NCBI RefSeq assembly: GCF_004114995.1
Contig: NZ_SDJP01000019.1
Location: 1-62,769 of the forward strand
From: Halorubrum amylolyticum
GTDB lineage: Archaea; Halobacteriota; Halobacteria; Halobacteriales; Haloferacaceae
Reading direction: 5' to 3'
Length of the DNA: 62,769 bases
Shown piece after piece: positions 1 to 7,295 of this stretch. The notes under the pieces were generated by a model. That model saw nothing but the letters and a program-made list of their open reading frames with translations, searched no databases and had not been told where the DNA came from. The translations under genes and the position numbers were made by a program. How positions within the stretch are numbered: position 1 is the first letter of the stretch; the number at the start of each line of letters is the position of its first letter.

Positions 1-1
1 C

Positions 2-370
2 GGGCGGGCCGTCGCGCGGCTGGCCGCCGCGGGCCACGCCGTCTCCGTCGGGGTCGTCCCCGAGGGCAACGCGGCCGCGGGCGTTGCCGCCGACGCGGAC
101 GCGCCGGTCGTGACGGCGCCCCCGTTCGCGGCGGTCCCTCCCGAGCGGCGGGCCGAGGCGGTCGCCCTCGCCCGGGAGGCCGACGTGACGATCGCGGTCG
201 AGGAGGCCGGGCAGGTGGAATCGGGAGCGGAGACGGGCGGCGAACCCGAGGCGAACGCGGCGGTGCTTGCGGCCGGCGACCGGGTCGCGCGCGTCGGCGA
301 CGGGGTTGACGACCGCGACCTGCTCGGTGCGATACGCGAGACCGACGGGAACGACGCACCAGATCGGTAA
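2..370 (+). CDS. 3' end of an unidentified gene (possibly C-terminal extension of a cobalamin/haem-type ABC ATPase)
   Basis: The reading frame is open from the left edge of the window to a TAA at 368-370, so only the last ~122 residues are present. The visible part has alternating hydrophobic strands and Ala/Val-rich helices (VSVGVVPEG, VVTAPPFAAVPP, DVTIAVEEAG), like a small Rossmann-type domain. From memory, haloarchaeal BtuD-like ABC transporter ATPases carry such an extension after the ATPase core. That is only a guess, because no Walker motif lies inside the window. Confidence 0.5.
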   Translation, partial: GRAVARLAAAGHAVSVGVVPEGNAAAGVAADADAPVVTAPPFAAVPPERRAEAVALAREADVTIAVEEAGQVESGAETGGEPEANAAVLAAGDRVARVGDGVDDRDLLGAIRETDGNDAPDR

Positions 371-420
371 GCTCGGCCGGAGCGAGACCCGTCGCTAGCG
401 GCTGTGAAAACGGGTATGAA

Positions 421-730
421 TGGCGGACAGGCGGGATGGCCCGGCGTTCCGGCGCGGGGTATCCCGGTTGCCTTCTCCACCCCGCGACCCGACGAGCGAC
501 GGGCGTTCGGCGGTGGGCTGCTCGCTTCCGCGCCTGACCCGGTGTCGCCGACGAACCGCGACGGACCGCTCCTGCGAGCGGGCGCCACGGACCGCTGTCC
601 CCGGCGGACGAGGCTTCCACGTTGGCTCTCGGGGCCCGCGCCGGTCAGACCGGACGCGCCCGCTGTTCGGTCCCCGCTAAAGACTACCTCACGGGTGACG
701 AGCGGGGCCTAACCGCCCGACCTAGTCCAC
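421..730 (-). ncRNA. ffs: Signal recognition particle RNA (archaeal 7S RNA)
   Basis: The minus strand at about 542-514 carries the conserved helix-8 signature: GGGTCAGG, then CGGAAG, then AGCAGCCCA, which is the SRP54-binding site of SRP RNA. The proposed ends pair with each other: GUGGAC at 730-725 pairs with GUCCGC at 428-423 to form helix 1. The resulting ~310 nt matches the usual ~305 nt of haloarchaeal 7S RNA. A CTTAAG-containing TATA-like box lies at 751-758, about 25 nt upstream. The GC-rich ORFs across this stretch are chance. The RNA scaffolds SRP19 and SRP54 for membrane targeting. Exact ends are uncertain by a few bases. Confidence 0.9.
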
Positions 731-747
731 TTCGAGGTACACGGCAC

Positions 748-760
748 CACCTTAAGGGCC
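748..760 (-). promoter_or_regulatory. TATA-like box of SRP RNA
   Basis: CCTTAAGG lies about 25 nt before the inferred 5' end of the SRP RNA on the minus strand, the expected distance for an archaeal TATA box. This is inferred from position and composition. Confidence 0.45.
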
Positions 761-800
761 TTTCGTTCGGCGGACACGCGATCGGCTCCTCGGCCCACCG

Positions 801-1214
801 CTACGTTAGCAGCTCTCGGGCGTACACCGCGGCGGCCGCCGGTATCGAGACCGACAGGGCCACCACGGCCCGGGCGTGCCACTCCAGCCAGCGGTGCTCG
901 GCGAACATGGTGGTCGGCTCGATCGCCGTCGCCCACAGCGCCGCGCTCAGCGTCGTCGCGACGCCGAGCATCACCGCGACGCCGGCGAGCGTCCCCGGGT
1001 CGAGGTTACCGCGCTCGACGGAGGCGACGACGACCACGCCGAGCAGCGCGAACAGCGCGATTCCGGCGGCGCCGAGGGGGCCGGAGGCGTAGTACCCGGC
1101 GAGCTGGTCGGCGTACCCGCCGCCCGACACGACCGCGTACGGCGCGGCGAGCGCGAGCGCGGTGACGACGCCGGCGGCGATCCCCACCCGACGCGAGATG
1201 TCGCGGAGCTCCAT
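801..1214 (-). CDS. Small four-helix membrane protein, conserved haloarchaeal hypothetical
   Basis: This 137-residue protein has about four hydrophobic helices: near residues 10-32, 47-65, 75-97 and 112-130. It has no catalytic motif that I recognise. The ATG at 1214 was chosen because the first helix begins right after MELRDISRRVG and because a TTTTA-type TATA element lies about 27 nt upstream (around 1241-1247), which suits a leaderless transcript. The longer open frame upstream is basic and Ser-rich, unlike real proteins here. Function is unknown. Confidence 0.75.
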   Translation of the reverse strand: MELRDISRRVGIAAGVVTALALAAPYAVVSGGGYADQLAGYYASGPLGAAGIALFALLGVVVVASVERGNLDPGTLAGVAVMLGVATTLSAALWATAIEPTTMFAEHRWLEWHARAVVALSVSIPAAAAVYARELLT

Positions 1215-1338
1215 GTCCGGAGATCGGTGAGGGACGGCGGTAAAAGGACCGGATCGGGGTGGCGCTTTTCCCGCGGCGATCGTCTCCGCGCCGCCGCGCT
1301 CCCGTAGCGTTTTGGGTCGCCGGCGCGGAGGGGGACGC

Positions 1339-1797
1339 ATGACCCTCGACGTCGACCCGCCGGAGCCGCCCGAACTCGCCGCAGTCGACCCGAACGAGTA
1401 CGAGGACGCGGAGGTCGCCGGCGGCGAGTACCGCCGCGACGAACTGGAGGCGTTCCTCCGCGAGGGCGCGTGGGAGGAGGCGTTCGAGGAGTGGGCCGCC
1501 GGCAGCGACATGGACGAGGCGGACTGGCGGATCGCGCTCGATCTCGAACTCGTCTCCCGGTTCGACTTCTTCTGGGACGACTTCGCCGACCGGGTGGGCT
1601 ACCACGCCCCCGGGCTTCCCGAGGACTGGAAGGAGCGCGATCTCCACTCCGACCTCGACTCGTGGGGCACCGTCTCCGCGATCAACGCGGGGCTCACGGA
1701 GCTGGGTCAGATCGTCTGTGAAACGCTGAAGGAGGAGTACATCGACTGGGAGGCGGAGTTCGAGGCGCCCGACGACCTGCCCGACTTCGAGGCGTAG
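1339..1797 (+). CDS. Conserved acidic cytosolic protein of unknown function
   Basis: This gene encodes 152 residues, rich in Asp and Glu, with no signal peptide or membrane segment. Aromatic clusters such as RFDFFWDDFADRVGYHAPGLPEDW suggest a compact helical domain. The ATG at 1339 starts MTLDVDPPEPPEL; the frame extends nine codons further upstream, but that part is Arg/Gly-rich and unlikely to be translated. I do not recognise a characterised family. It stands alone between a divergent membrane protein and a convergent oxidoreductase. Confidence 0.8.
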   Translation: MTLDVDPPEPPELAAVDPNEYEDAEVAGGEYRRDELEAFLREGAWEEAFEEWAAGSDMDEADWRIALDLELVSRFDFFWDDFADRVGYHAPGLPEDWKERDLHSDLDSWGTVSAINAGLTELGQIVCETLKEEYIDWEAEFEAPDDLPDFEA

Positions 1798-1848
1798 CGG
1801 GCGAGGATCTTCGGAGATTCAGCCTCGTTCACCACGGTTCCCGGACGC

Positions 1849-2874
1849 TCAGTGCCCCCAGAGGGTCCCGTCCGGGTCGTACCGCGCGTCCATGATCCGG
1901 TCCCACTGGTCGTCGGAGAGCGCGAGGTCGGTCGCGGCGACGTTCTCGGCCAACTGGTCGGTCGTGCGCGCGCCGACGATGGGGACGCAGGTGAACTCGT
2001 CCCACTCGGTGAGCCACGCGAGCGCGACCTGCGCGGGCGTCGCGTCGAGCTCGGCAGCGACCTCGCGGACCGCGTCGAGCACCTTCCAGCCGCGCTCGGA
2101 GAGGTAGAAGCGCTCGAACCGGTCGTCGAAGCTCGCGCGCGAGCCGTCCGGCGCGATCACCTGCTCCGGGTCGTCGGGGTCGGCGCGCTCGTACTTCCCG
2201 GTAAGGAACCCGCCCGCGAGCGGGGAGTACGGGCAGACGGCCAGGTCCTGATCGGCGCACACGTCGAGGTACTCCTTCACGTCCTCGTAGTAGCCGGCGT
2301 GGTGGAGCGGCTGGACGATATCGAAGTCCGCGTAGTCGTTGACGTCGGCGGTCCACTGCGCCTTCGTCAGCTGCCACGCCGCCATCGTCGACGCGCCGAG
2401 ATGGTGGACCGTCCCCTCCGAGACGAGTTCGTCGAGAACGCGCATCGTCTCCTCGATGGGCGTCTCCTCGTCCCACCGGTGGATGTAGTACACGTCGAGG
2501 TAGTCGGTGTCGAGCCGGTCGAGGGTGCCCTCGATCTGCGCCCGGATGTGCTTGCGCCCGAGCCCGGAGTCGTTGGGGCCGGGGTCGCCGCGCCCGTCGA
2601 ACGGGAAGTACACCTTCGAGGCGATCACGTAGTCCTCGCGGTCGCGCTCCGCGAGCCACTCGCCGACGTACTCCTCGCTCGTCCCGTTCGGCGTCCCGTA
2701 CACGTTGGCGGTGTCGATGAAGTTGAGCCCGTGGTCCGCCGCCGCGTCGAGGAGTTCGTGCGCCTCCTCGCGACCCGTCTCGACGACGCCGTTCGTCTCT
2801 CGCCCGAAGCGCCACGTCCCGAAGCAGAGCTCGGAGACGCTCAGTCCCGTGTTGCCGAGCCGTCGGTAGTCCAT
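1849..2874 (-). CDS. Aldo/keto reductase
   Basis: This 341-residue protein is an NADPH-dependent oxidoreductase of the aldo/keto reductase superfamily (TIM barrel). The catalytic tetrad is visible as Asp54 and Tyr59 (FIDTANVYG), Lys87 (VIASKVYF) and His132 (VYYIHRWD). The N-terminal RRLGNTGLSVSELCFGTW is typical of the KCNAB/YajO-like subgroup. The C-terminal IVGARTTDQLAENV is the usual cofactor-phosphate binding segment. The substrate cannot be told. It is a single-gene unit with its own TATA box about 25 nt upstream of the start, so the mRNA is probably leaderless. Confidence 0.95.
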   Translation of the reverse strand: MDYRRLGNTGLSVSELCFGTWRFGRETNGVVETGREEAHELLDAAADHGLNFIDTANVYGTPNGTSEEYVGEWLAERDREDYVIASKVYFPFDGRGDPGPNDSGLGRKHIRAQIEGTLDRLDTDYLDVYYIHRWDEETPIEETMRVLDELVSEGTVHHLGASTMAAWQLTKAQWTADVNDYADFDIVQPLHHAGYYEDVKEYLDVCADQDLAVCPYSPLAGGFLTGKYERADPDDPEQVIAPDGSRASFDDRFERFYLSERGWKVLDAVREVAAELDATPAQVALAWLTEWDEFTCVPIVGARTTDQLAENVAATDLALSDDQWDRIMDARYDPDGTLWGH

Positions 2875-2892
2875 GTCCGGACCTCACGTCGG

Positions 2893-2906
2893 GAATTTAT
2901 AAAGCG
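2893..2906 (-). promoter_or_regulatory. TATA box of the aldo/keto reductase gene
   Basis: The AT-only stretch AATTTATAAA stands out in GC-rich DNA, about 25 nt before the ATG at 2874. This is the geometry of a leaderless archaeal promoter. Confidence 0.6.
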
Positions 2907-3002
2907 TGGCGGCACCGGCGGGCTGCGCCGCCCGCCGCCGGACGGAACGAAACGCAAAAGAACATGTTCGCGTTCCAGATCAACCCGTTTTCTTCAAGGC
3001 GA

Positions 3003-3036
3003 GAATCCCGCCGTTTACGGCGGGCGTGAAGCCGAC
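3003..3036 (+). repeat. Left-end hairpin of the IS200/IS605 element
   Basis: An imperfect inverted repeat with core GCCGTTTACGGC and a flanking CCC/GGG stem lies about 95 bp before tnpA. In this family subterminal hairpins are bound by TnpA and define the cleavage position. Confidence 0.75.
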
Positions 3037-3088
3037 AAAGCCTACACGAACCACCGCCGGTTGCAGGCCAAATACCCCACGACGGCAA

Positions 3089-3097
3089 ACCGTTATT
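3089..3097 (+). promoter_or_regulatory. TATA-like box before tnpA
   Basis: GTTATTAGA lies about 35-40 nt upstream of the tnpA ATG, in an AT-rich pocket. It is the only candidate promoter in the left end. Confidence 0.4.
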
Positions 3098-3129
3098 AGA
3101 ATTGGGTATGTAGAAATCAGCACGGCCAA

Positions 3130-3522
3130 ATGAATTACAACCTTGAAAAAGGGTCGCACACCGTCTACGCGCTCCAATATCACTTCGTGACCGTCACGAA
3201 GTACCGCGCAGACCTACTCACCGACGAGATAGCCGAACGCATCGGTGAGATTACCAGCGACATCTCTGAGGACTTCGGCGTGAACATCCAGAACGTCAAC
3301 GGCGGTTCCGACCATGTTCACATCCTGTTCACGGCGAAACCCACCACGGACCTCACCAAGTTCATCAACTCGCTCAAAGGCGTCTCGTCCCGCAAGATTC
3401 GGGACGAGTACCCCGAGACTCGGCAGGCACTCGACAGCGCGTTCTGGCAACCGGGGTACTTCCTCGCCACCACCGGACAGGTGAGCATCGACGTGCTGAT
3501 GGAGTACGTGGAGGACCAGTAG
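3130..3522 (+). CDS. tnpA: IS200/IS605-family Y1 transposase TnpA
   Basis: This 130-residue HUH single-strand transposase cuts and rejoins the element ends. The HUH pair is visible as His62-Val-His64 (GGSDHVHILF). The catalytic tyrosine and its partner glutamine are Tyr126 and Gln130 in the terminal MEYVEDQ, matching the YxxxQ spacing of ISHp608 TnpA. Gln130 is the last residue, but both active-site parts are complete, so the protein looks functional. It ends 2 nt before the tnpB start. Confidence 0.93.
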   Translation: MNYNLEKGSHTVYALQYHFVTVTKYRADLLTDEIAERIGEITSDISEDFGVNIQNVNGGSDHVHILFTAKPTTDLTKFINSLKGVSSRKIRDEYPETRQALDSAFWQPGYFLATTGQVSIDVLMEYVEDQ

Positions 3523-3524
3523 CG

Positions 3525-4695
3525 ATGTCCACGACCGTCACGAAGACGTTGCAGGCGACGTTCGCGCCACCCACCGCGCACAAGCAGTCGAAACTCACCG
3601 ACCTGCTCGAAACCTACCGTGACGGTCTGCAAGAGGCGTTCGACGCCGGGGCGAGTACCATGTCGGCGGTGAGTGACATCGTGACGCCCTACGACCTCCC
3701 GTATCAGGCCAAAGCCGCGCTCTGCAACTACGTCCCGAAACTCCGCAAGACGTACAACGCCAAGGAGTTGGACGACGGCCACCCGATACGGCTCACGAAC
3801 CAAGCCGCGACGTTCGACCACTCGGAGGAACGCGAGTATGAGTTTACGTGGTGGGTTCCGCGTCCCGGTCGAAGAACCAACGACAGACGGTAACGCCACG
3901 CACATCGGCTTAGACATCGGAGAAACCGCCCTCATCACGGGCTGTGCCCTCAAGGACGGTTCTCCGACTGACCCGTTCGTGTGTAGCGGAAGCGGAGCGA
4001 AGCTTCTTCGCAAAGAGATGCACACGACCCTGAAACGACTTCAAGAGCGTGACGCATCCGAGTGGCGGATTGAAGACCGCTTCTCGCACTACCAGAACGC
4101 GCTCACCGACATCGTGGAGAAAGCGTCTCGGCAGGCCGTCGAGTACGCCCAACAGTTTGAGAACCCGGTGTTGGTGATGGAGAATCTGACGTACATCCGC
4201 GAACGACTCGACTACGGGAAGTACATGAACCGTCGCCTTCACTCGTGGGCGTTCGCCCGTCTCCAAGGACGCATCGAGGACAAGGCGACGGAAGCAGGCA
4301 TCCCGGTCGAGTACGTGAATCCGGCATACACCTCGCAGACGTGTCACTCGTGCCACCGTATCGGTCAGCGGGAGTCGCAGATCGAGTTTCGGTGTCCACA
4401 CGACGACTGCCACGTTTCGACGTTTCAGACCGACATCAACGCTTCCGCGAATATCGCACGACGGATTGACCCGTGGGGAGAGAGCGTCCCGCTTGACAAG
4501 GCGAAACACGATGACTCGCCTCGGGATGGGAGCGGTAGTGACACCGTCACGACTCCGTCCGAGACGGCGACGCCGTCTCGGGGTCACGAGAGACGCGCAG
4601 CGTCTCTCGAACGACACCGTGAGACGAGCGAGACACCCTCGCAGATGACGCTCACGGCGTTCCAAGAGTCGGAACCCTCTACCAGCGACGACTGA
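3525..4695 (+). pseudogene. tnpB: TnpB (RNA-guided nuclease of IS605 type), frameshifted with probable internal deletion
   Basis: The first part (3525 to about 3860) encodes the usual N-terminus, MSTTVTKTLQATF to EYEFTWWVPRPG. The second part continues in the next frame from about 3860 as VPVEEPTTDG to the stop at 4693-4695. Intact relatives normally have about 45 more residues between these blocks, so a deletion whose length is not a multiple of three, rather than a point indel, is likely. The nuclease half is otherwise complete: RuvC-I Asp in GLDIGET, RuvC-II Glu in VLVMENLTYI, the CHSC...CPHDDC zinc ribbon, and RuvC-III Asp in TDINASANIA. The protein is probably inactive unless frameshifted expression occurs. 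Confidence 0.88.
4559..4609 (+). repeat. Two adjacent perfect hairpins in the 3' end of tnpB
   Basis: CCGAGACGGCG and its complement pair around a single A (4559-4581). CGAGAGACGC and its complement pair around GCA (4587-4609). They lie about 140-190 nt before the right end of the element, where TnpB guide RNAs (omega RNA) are encoded in related elements. A structural RNA role is inferred. Confidence 0.5.
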
Positions 4696-4711
4696 CTGGT
4701 ATTCCTCATGC

Positions 4712-4748
4712 AGGGGAAGCCTCGCCGTTTACGGCGAGGAGGATGTCA
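4712..4748 (+). repeat. Right-end hairpin of the IS200/IS605 element
   Basis: CCTCGCCGTTTACGGCGAGG forms a 9-bp stem and is followed by AGGATGTCA, a typical haloarchaeal IS605 right-end sequence. It shares its core palindrome with the left hairpin. The element should end within or just after this segment. Confidence 0.75.
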
Positions 4749-4770
4749 CATACCGCTCAATATCGATACC

Positions 4771-4850
4771 GATGGGTACCCTCCGCTATCGACGGGTACC
4801 CGCCGGTACGAACGGGTACGCCCGGCTCCCGACGTGTACCCTCCGATACT
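4771..4850 (+). promoter_or_regulatory. Four 20-bp direct repeats upstream of pstS (candidate phosphate-response operator)
   Basis: The motif GACGGGTACCC, with small changes, begins at 4771, 4791, 4811 and 4831, an exact 20-bp period close to two helical turns. The array ends about 40 bp before the TATA box of pstS. Its place directly upstream of a phosphate transporter operon suggests an activator or repressor site like the P-box reported upstream of Halobacterium pst promoters. The regulator is not identified here. Confidence 0.6.
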
Positions 4851-4887
4851 GCCGGTGTCTGATCGGAACATATCAGTAAAGCCACCA

Positions 4888-4899
4888 ATTATAAACTGC
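4888..4899 (+). promoter_or_regulatory. TATA box of the pst operon
   Basis: AATTATAAAC sits 30-40 nt before the pstS ATG at 4929 and just downstream of the four-repeat array. It fits a short 5' leader. Confidence 0.6.
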
Positions 4900-4928
4900 T
4901 TTAGTGGAATTCCGGGTGGAATCACCTG

Positions 4929-6122
4929 ATGTCACGCGACGCAGGGCGTCAGGCGGACGCGGTATCACGTCGAAAGTATCTGCTGACGTCGGCAGCTATC
5001 GGGACGGCGGGCCTCGCCGGCTGTAGCGGGGGGAACGACGGGGGTGGAAGCGACGGGAGCGACGGCGAGAGCGACGGGAGCGACGGGAGCGACGACGGGG
5101 GCGACAGCACCAACTCCATCGACTCCGGCTCGTCGGGGCCGGCGACGGTGACGGCCGAGGGGTCGTCGACGGTGTACCCCATCTCGAACAAGGGGAGCTC
5201 CTACTGGAACTCGAACTCGCCGGCGAGCGACGGCGAGTACTGGGGGGCCAACGACGAGTCGTCGGTCGCCGGGTGGGACCAGATCGACACCGATCAGAAC
5301 ATCGCCGACTACTTCGCAAGCCTGTACGGCTTCGAGCCGACCGGCGAGCGGTCGAACCCGCCGTTCGCCACCCGCGTCGCGCTGAGCCACTCGGGGACCG
5401 GCTGCGAGGCGGTGCGAGACGGGCTCGTCGACATCGGGAACTCCTCCGGGCCGATCACGGCGGAGCTCGACATCAGCGAGGAACAGCGCGACGAGAACTA
5501 CGTCGACCACGTCGTCGGCCGCGACGGCCAGCCGGTGTTCGTCAGTCAGGCCATCTACGACGCCGGGGTCGAGCAGCTCACCGGCGAGCAGATCCGCGGC
5601 ATCTACCAGGGCGACATCACCAACTGGAGCGAGGTCGGCGGCCCGGACCAGGAGATCTACGTGGTCGGCCGCGCCGAGGGCTCCGGGACCGACACGTCGT
5701 TCCGGCTGAACATGCTCGGTGACGCCGACGCGCCGATGGACGTCGACACGCGCCTCGGGCAGAACCAGCAGGTCCAACAGGTCCTCCAAGACAACGACAA
5801 CGCCATCGGCTACATGGCGCTGGCGTTCTCCGGGTCGGGGATTCAGGCGATCGCCATCGACTTCGAGGGCACCGTCTTCCGCCCGGACCCCGACGCCGAG
5901 AACACCATCTTCGACTCCGAGTACCCGCTGAACCGCGACCTGCACATGTACACCCGGATCACCGAGGACACCCCCGAGGGCACGGACATGCGCGAGGCCG
6001 CGTTCCTCAACATGTTCCTGACGGACTTCGGCCAGCAGACGTTCGTCGAGGACGTCAACTACATCACGCTGCCGACGTCCGACATCGAGGCCGAACGCGA
6101 GAAACTCCCCGATCAGGCGTAG
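4929..6122 (+). CDS. pstS: Phosphate ABC transporter, substrate-binding lipoprotein PstS
   Basis: This 397-residue protein captures phosphate outside the cell for the PstCAB channel. It begins with a Tat-type signal (SRRKYLLTSAAIGTAG) and a lipobox (LAGC), followed by a Gly/Ser/Asp linker (about residues 36-65), so it should be a lipid-anchored Tat substrate. The mature part has the PstS hallmarks TVTAEGSSTVYPIS, ALSHSGTGCEAVRDG and GRAEGSGTDTSFR, which bind the phosphate. It is the first gene of the operon and follows a repeat array and TATA box that probably mediate phosphate control. Confidence 0.95.
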   Translation: MSRDAGRQADAVSRRKYLLTSAAIGTAGLAGCSGGNDGGGSDGSDGESDGSDGSDDGGDSTNSIDSGSSGPATVTAEGSSTVYPISNKGSSYWNSNSPASDGEYWGANDESSVAGWDQIDTDQNIADYFASLYGFEPTGERSNPPFATRVALSHSGTGCEAVRDGLVDIGNSSGPITAELDISEEQRDENYVDHVVGRDGQPVFVSQAIYDAGVEQLTGEQIRGIYQGDITNWSEVGGPDQEIYVVGRAEGSGTDTSFRLNMLGDADAPMDVDTRLGQNQQVQQVLQDNDNAIGYMALAFSGSGIQAIAIDFEGTVFRPDPDAENTIFDSEYPLNRDLHMYTRITEDTPEGTDMREAAFLNMFLTDFGQQTFVEDVNYITLPTSDIEAEREKLPDQA

Positions 6123-6167
6123 GTCCGCGGCCGGACCGACGCCCGCTTCGTGGCCCGACTCCGTTAT

Positions 6168-7295
6168 ATGTCACTCACGACCCCCCAAACCGATTGGCGC
6201 GCGAGCATCGAGCGACGGTTGACCAGGACGCGGGCGTTCGTCGACGACACCGATCCGGCGGCGCTGGCGGTGGTCCTCGCCGCCATGGGATCGCTGCTGG
6301 CCGCCTTCGTCGGGTTCCTGCTGGCGTCGCCGTGGACGGCCGTTCCGCTCGGGGCGTTCCTGATCGCGGCCGGCTACGGCTGGGTGCGCCATCAGGCGCT
6401 CGTCGCCCGCGCGGTCACCTTCGCGATGACGACGGTGACGCTCGTCACGCTCGGGCTCATCGTCGTGTTCATCTTCGCCGAGTCGATCCCGGCGCTGCGG
6501 TACGAGACGGCGAGCGCCTTCGGGGTCTCCGTTCCGGGACTCGGGATGGTCGCGCAGACGCGGTGGGACGCGGTCTCGGAGCCCGTTCGCTACTCGCTGC
6601 TCCCGATGATCCACGGGACGGTGATGGTGACGGCCATCGCGACGCTCGTGGCGGCCCCGCTCGGCGTCGCCGCGGCGCTGTTCATCGCCGAGATCGCGCC
6701 GCCGCGGGTCCGCGAGCTCGTCAAGCCGGGGATCGAGGTGCTGGCCGGCATCCCATCGATCGTCTACGGGTTCATCGGGTTCACCGTGATCAACCCGTGG
6801 GCGAGCGGGGCGTTCGCGCTCAACGGCGGCTCGACGTACCTGTTCGTCGGGATGGTCGTCGGCCTGATGGCGCTGCCGACCGTCGTCTCCGTGGCCGAGG
6901 ACGCGCTGACGAGCGTGCCGGACGTGATGAAGGATGGCTCCCTCGCGCTCGGGGCGACCGACTGGCAGTCGATGACCTCGATCACGCTTCCCGCGGCCTT
7001 CTCGGGCGTCTCGGCGGCCGTCCTCCTCGGCGTCGGGCGAGCCATCGGCGAGACGATGGCCGCGACGGTGATGCTGGCCGGCATTCCGCGGATCAGCGAG
7101 CCGCTCGTGAACGTCTTCTACGGCTACGAGACGCTCACGTCGCTCATCGCGCGCGGCTACGGCAGCGCGAACGGCGTCCACGAGAGCGCGCTGTTCGCCG
7201 CCGGCGTCGTCCTGTTCGTGACCGTGTTGTGTCTGAGCGTCGGCTCACAGTACATCGAGGCGCGGATGCGTCGCCGCCTCGGGGGTGTCGAATGA
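6168..7295 (+). CDS. pstC: Phosphate ABC transporter permease PstC
   Basis: This 375-residue membrane protein is one of the two permease subunits that form the phosphate channel. About seven to eight hydrophobic helices are visible. The conserved EAA loop reads [22 protein letters not shown], followed by [18 protein letters not shown], the PstC/PstA signature. The ATG at 6168 ([10 protein letters not shown]) was chosen over an upstream GTG at 6150, which would add only six residues. The stop overlaps the pstA start by ATGA. Confidence 0.94.
   Translation: MSLTTPQTDWRASIERRLTRTRAFVDDTDPAALAVVLAAMGSLLAAFVGFLLASPWTAVPLGAFLIAAGYGWVRHQALVARAVTFAMTTVTLVTLGLIVVFIFAESIPALRYETASAFGVSVPGLGMVAQTRWDAVSEPVRYSLLPMIHGTVMVTAIATLVAAPLGVAAALFIAEIAPPRVRELVKPGIEVLAGIPSIVYGFIGFTVINPWASGAFALNGGSTYLFVGMVVGLMALPTVVSVAEDALTSVPDVMKDGSLALGATDWQSMTSITLPAAFSGVSAAVLLGVGRAIGETMAATVMLAGIPRISEPLVNVFYGYETLTSLIARGYGSANGVHESALFAAGVVLFVTVLCLSVGSQYIEARMRRRLGGVE

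Larger units (their letters stand above)
2997..4748 (+). mobile_element. IS200/IS605-family insertion sequence with tnpA and broken tnpB
   Basis: A Y1-transposase gene and a TnpB gene in the same direction are bracketed by two imperfectly matching hairpins. The left one (about 3003-3036) and the right one (about 4712-4748) share the palindrome GCCGTTTACGGC, with different outer stems (CCC/GGG left, CTC/GAG right). This is the arrangement of haloarchaeal IS605-type elements, which move as single-stranded circles and make no target duplication. Outer boundaries are approximate. The right end lies only ~25 bp before the repeats upstream of pstS. Confidence 0.85.

Noticed and set aside
371..800. 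Overlapping short ORFs in the first 0.8 kb
   Set aside because: They fall in the SRP RNA and its flanks; none has protein-like composition.
3838..4695. Separate 285-residue protein starting with ATG at 3838
   Set aside because: It is the C-terminal part of TnpB in a shifted frame; the ATG belongs to the overlapped sequence of the N-terminal part.
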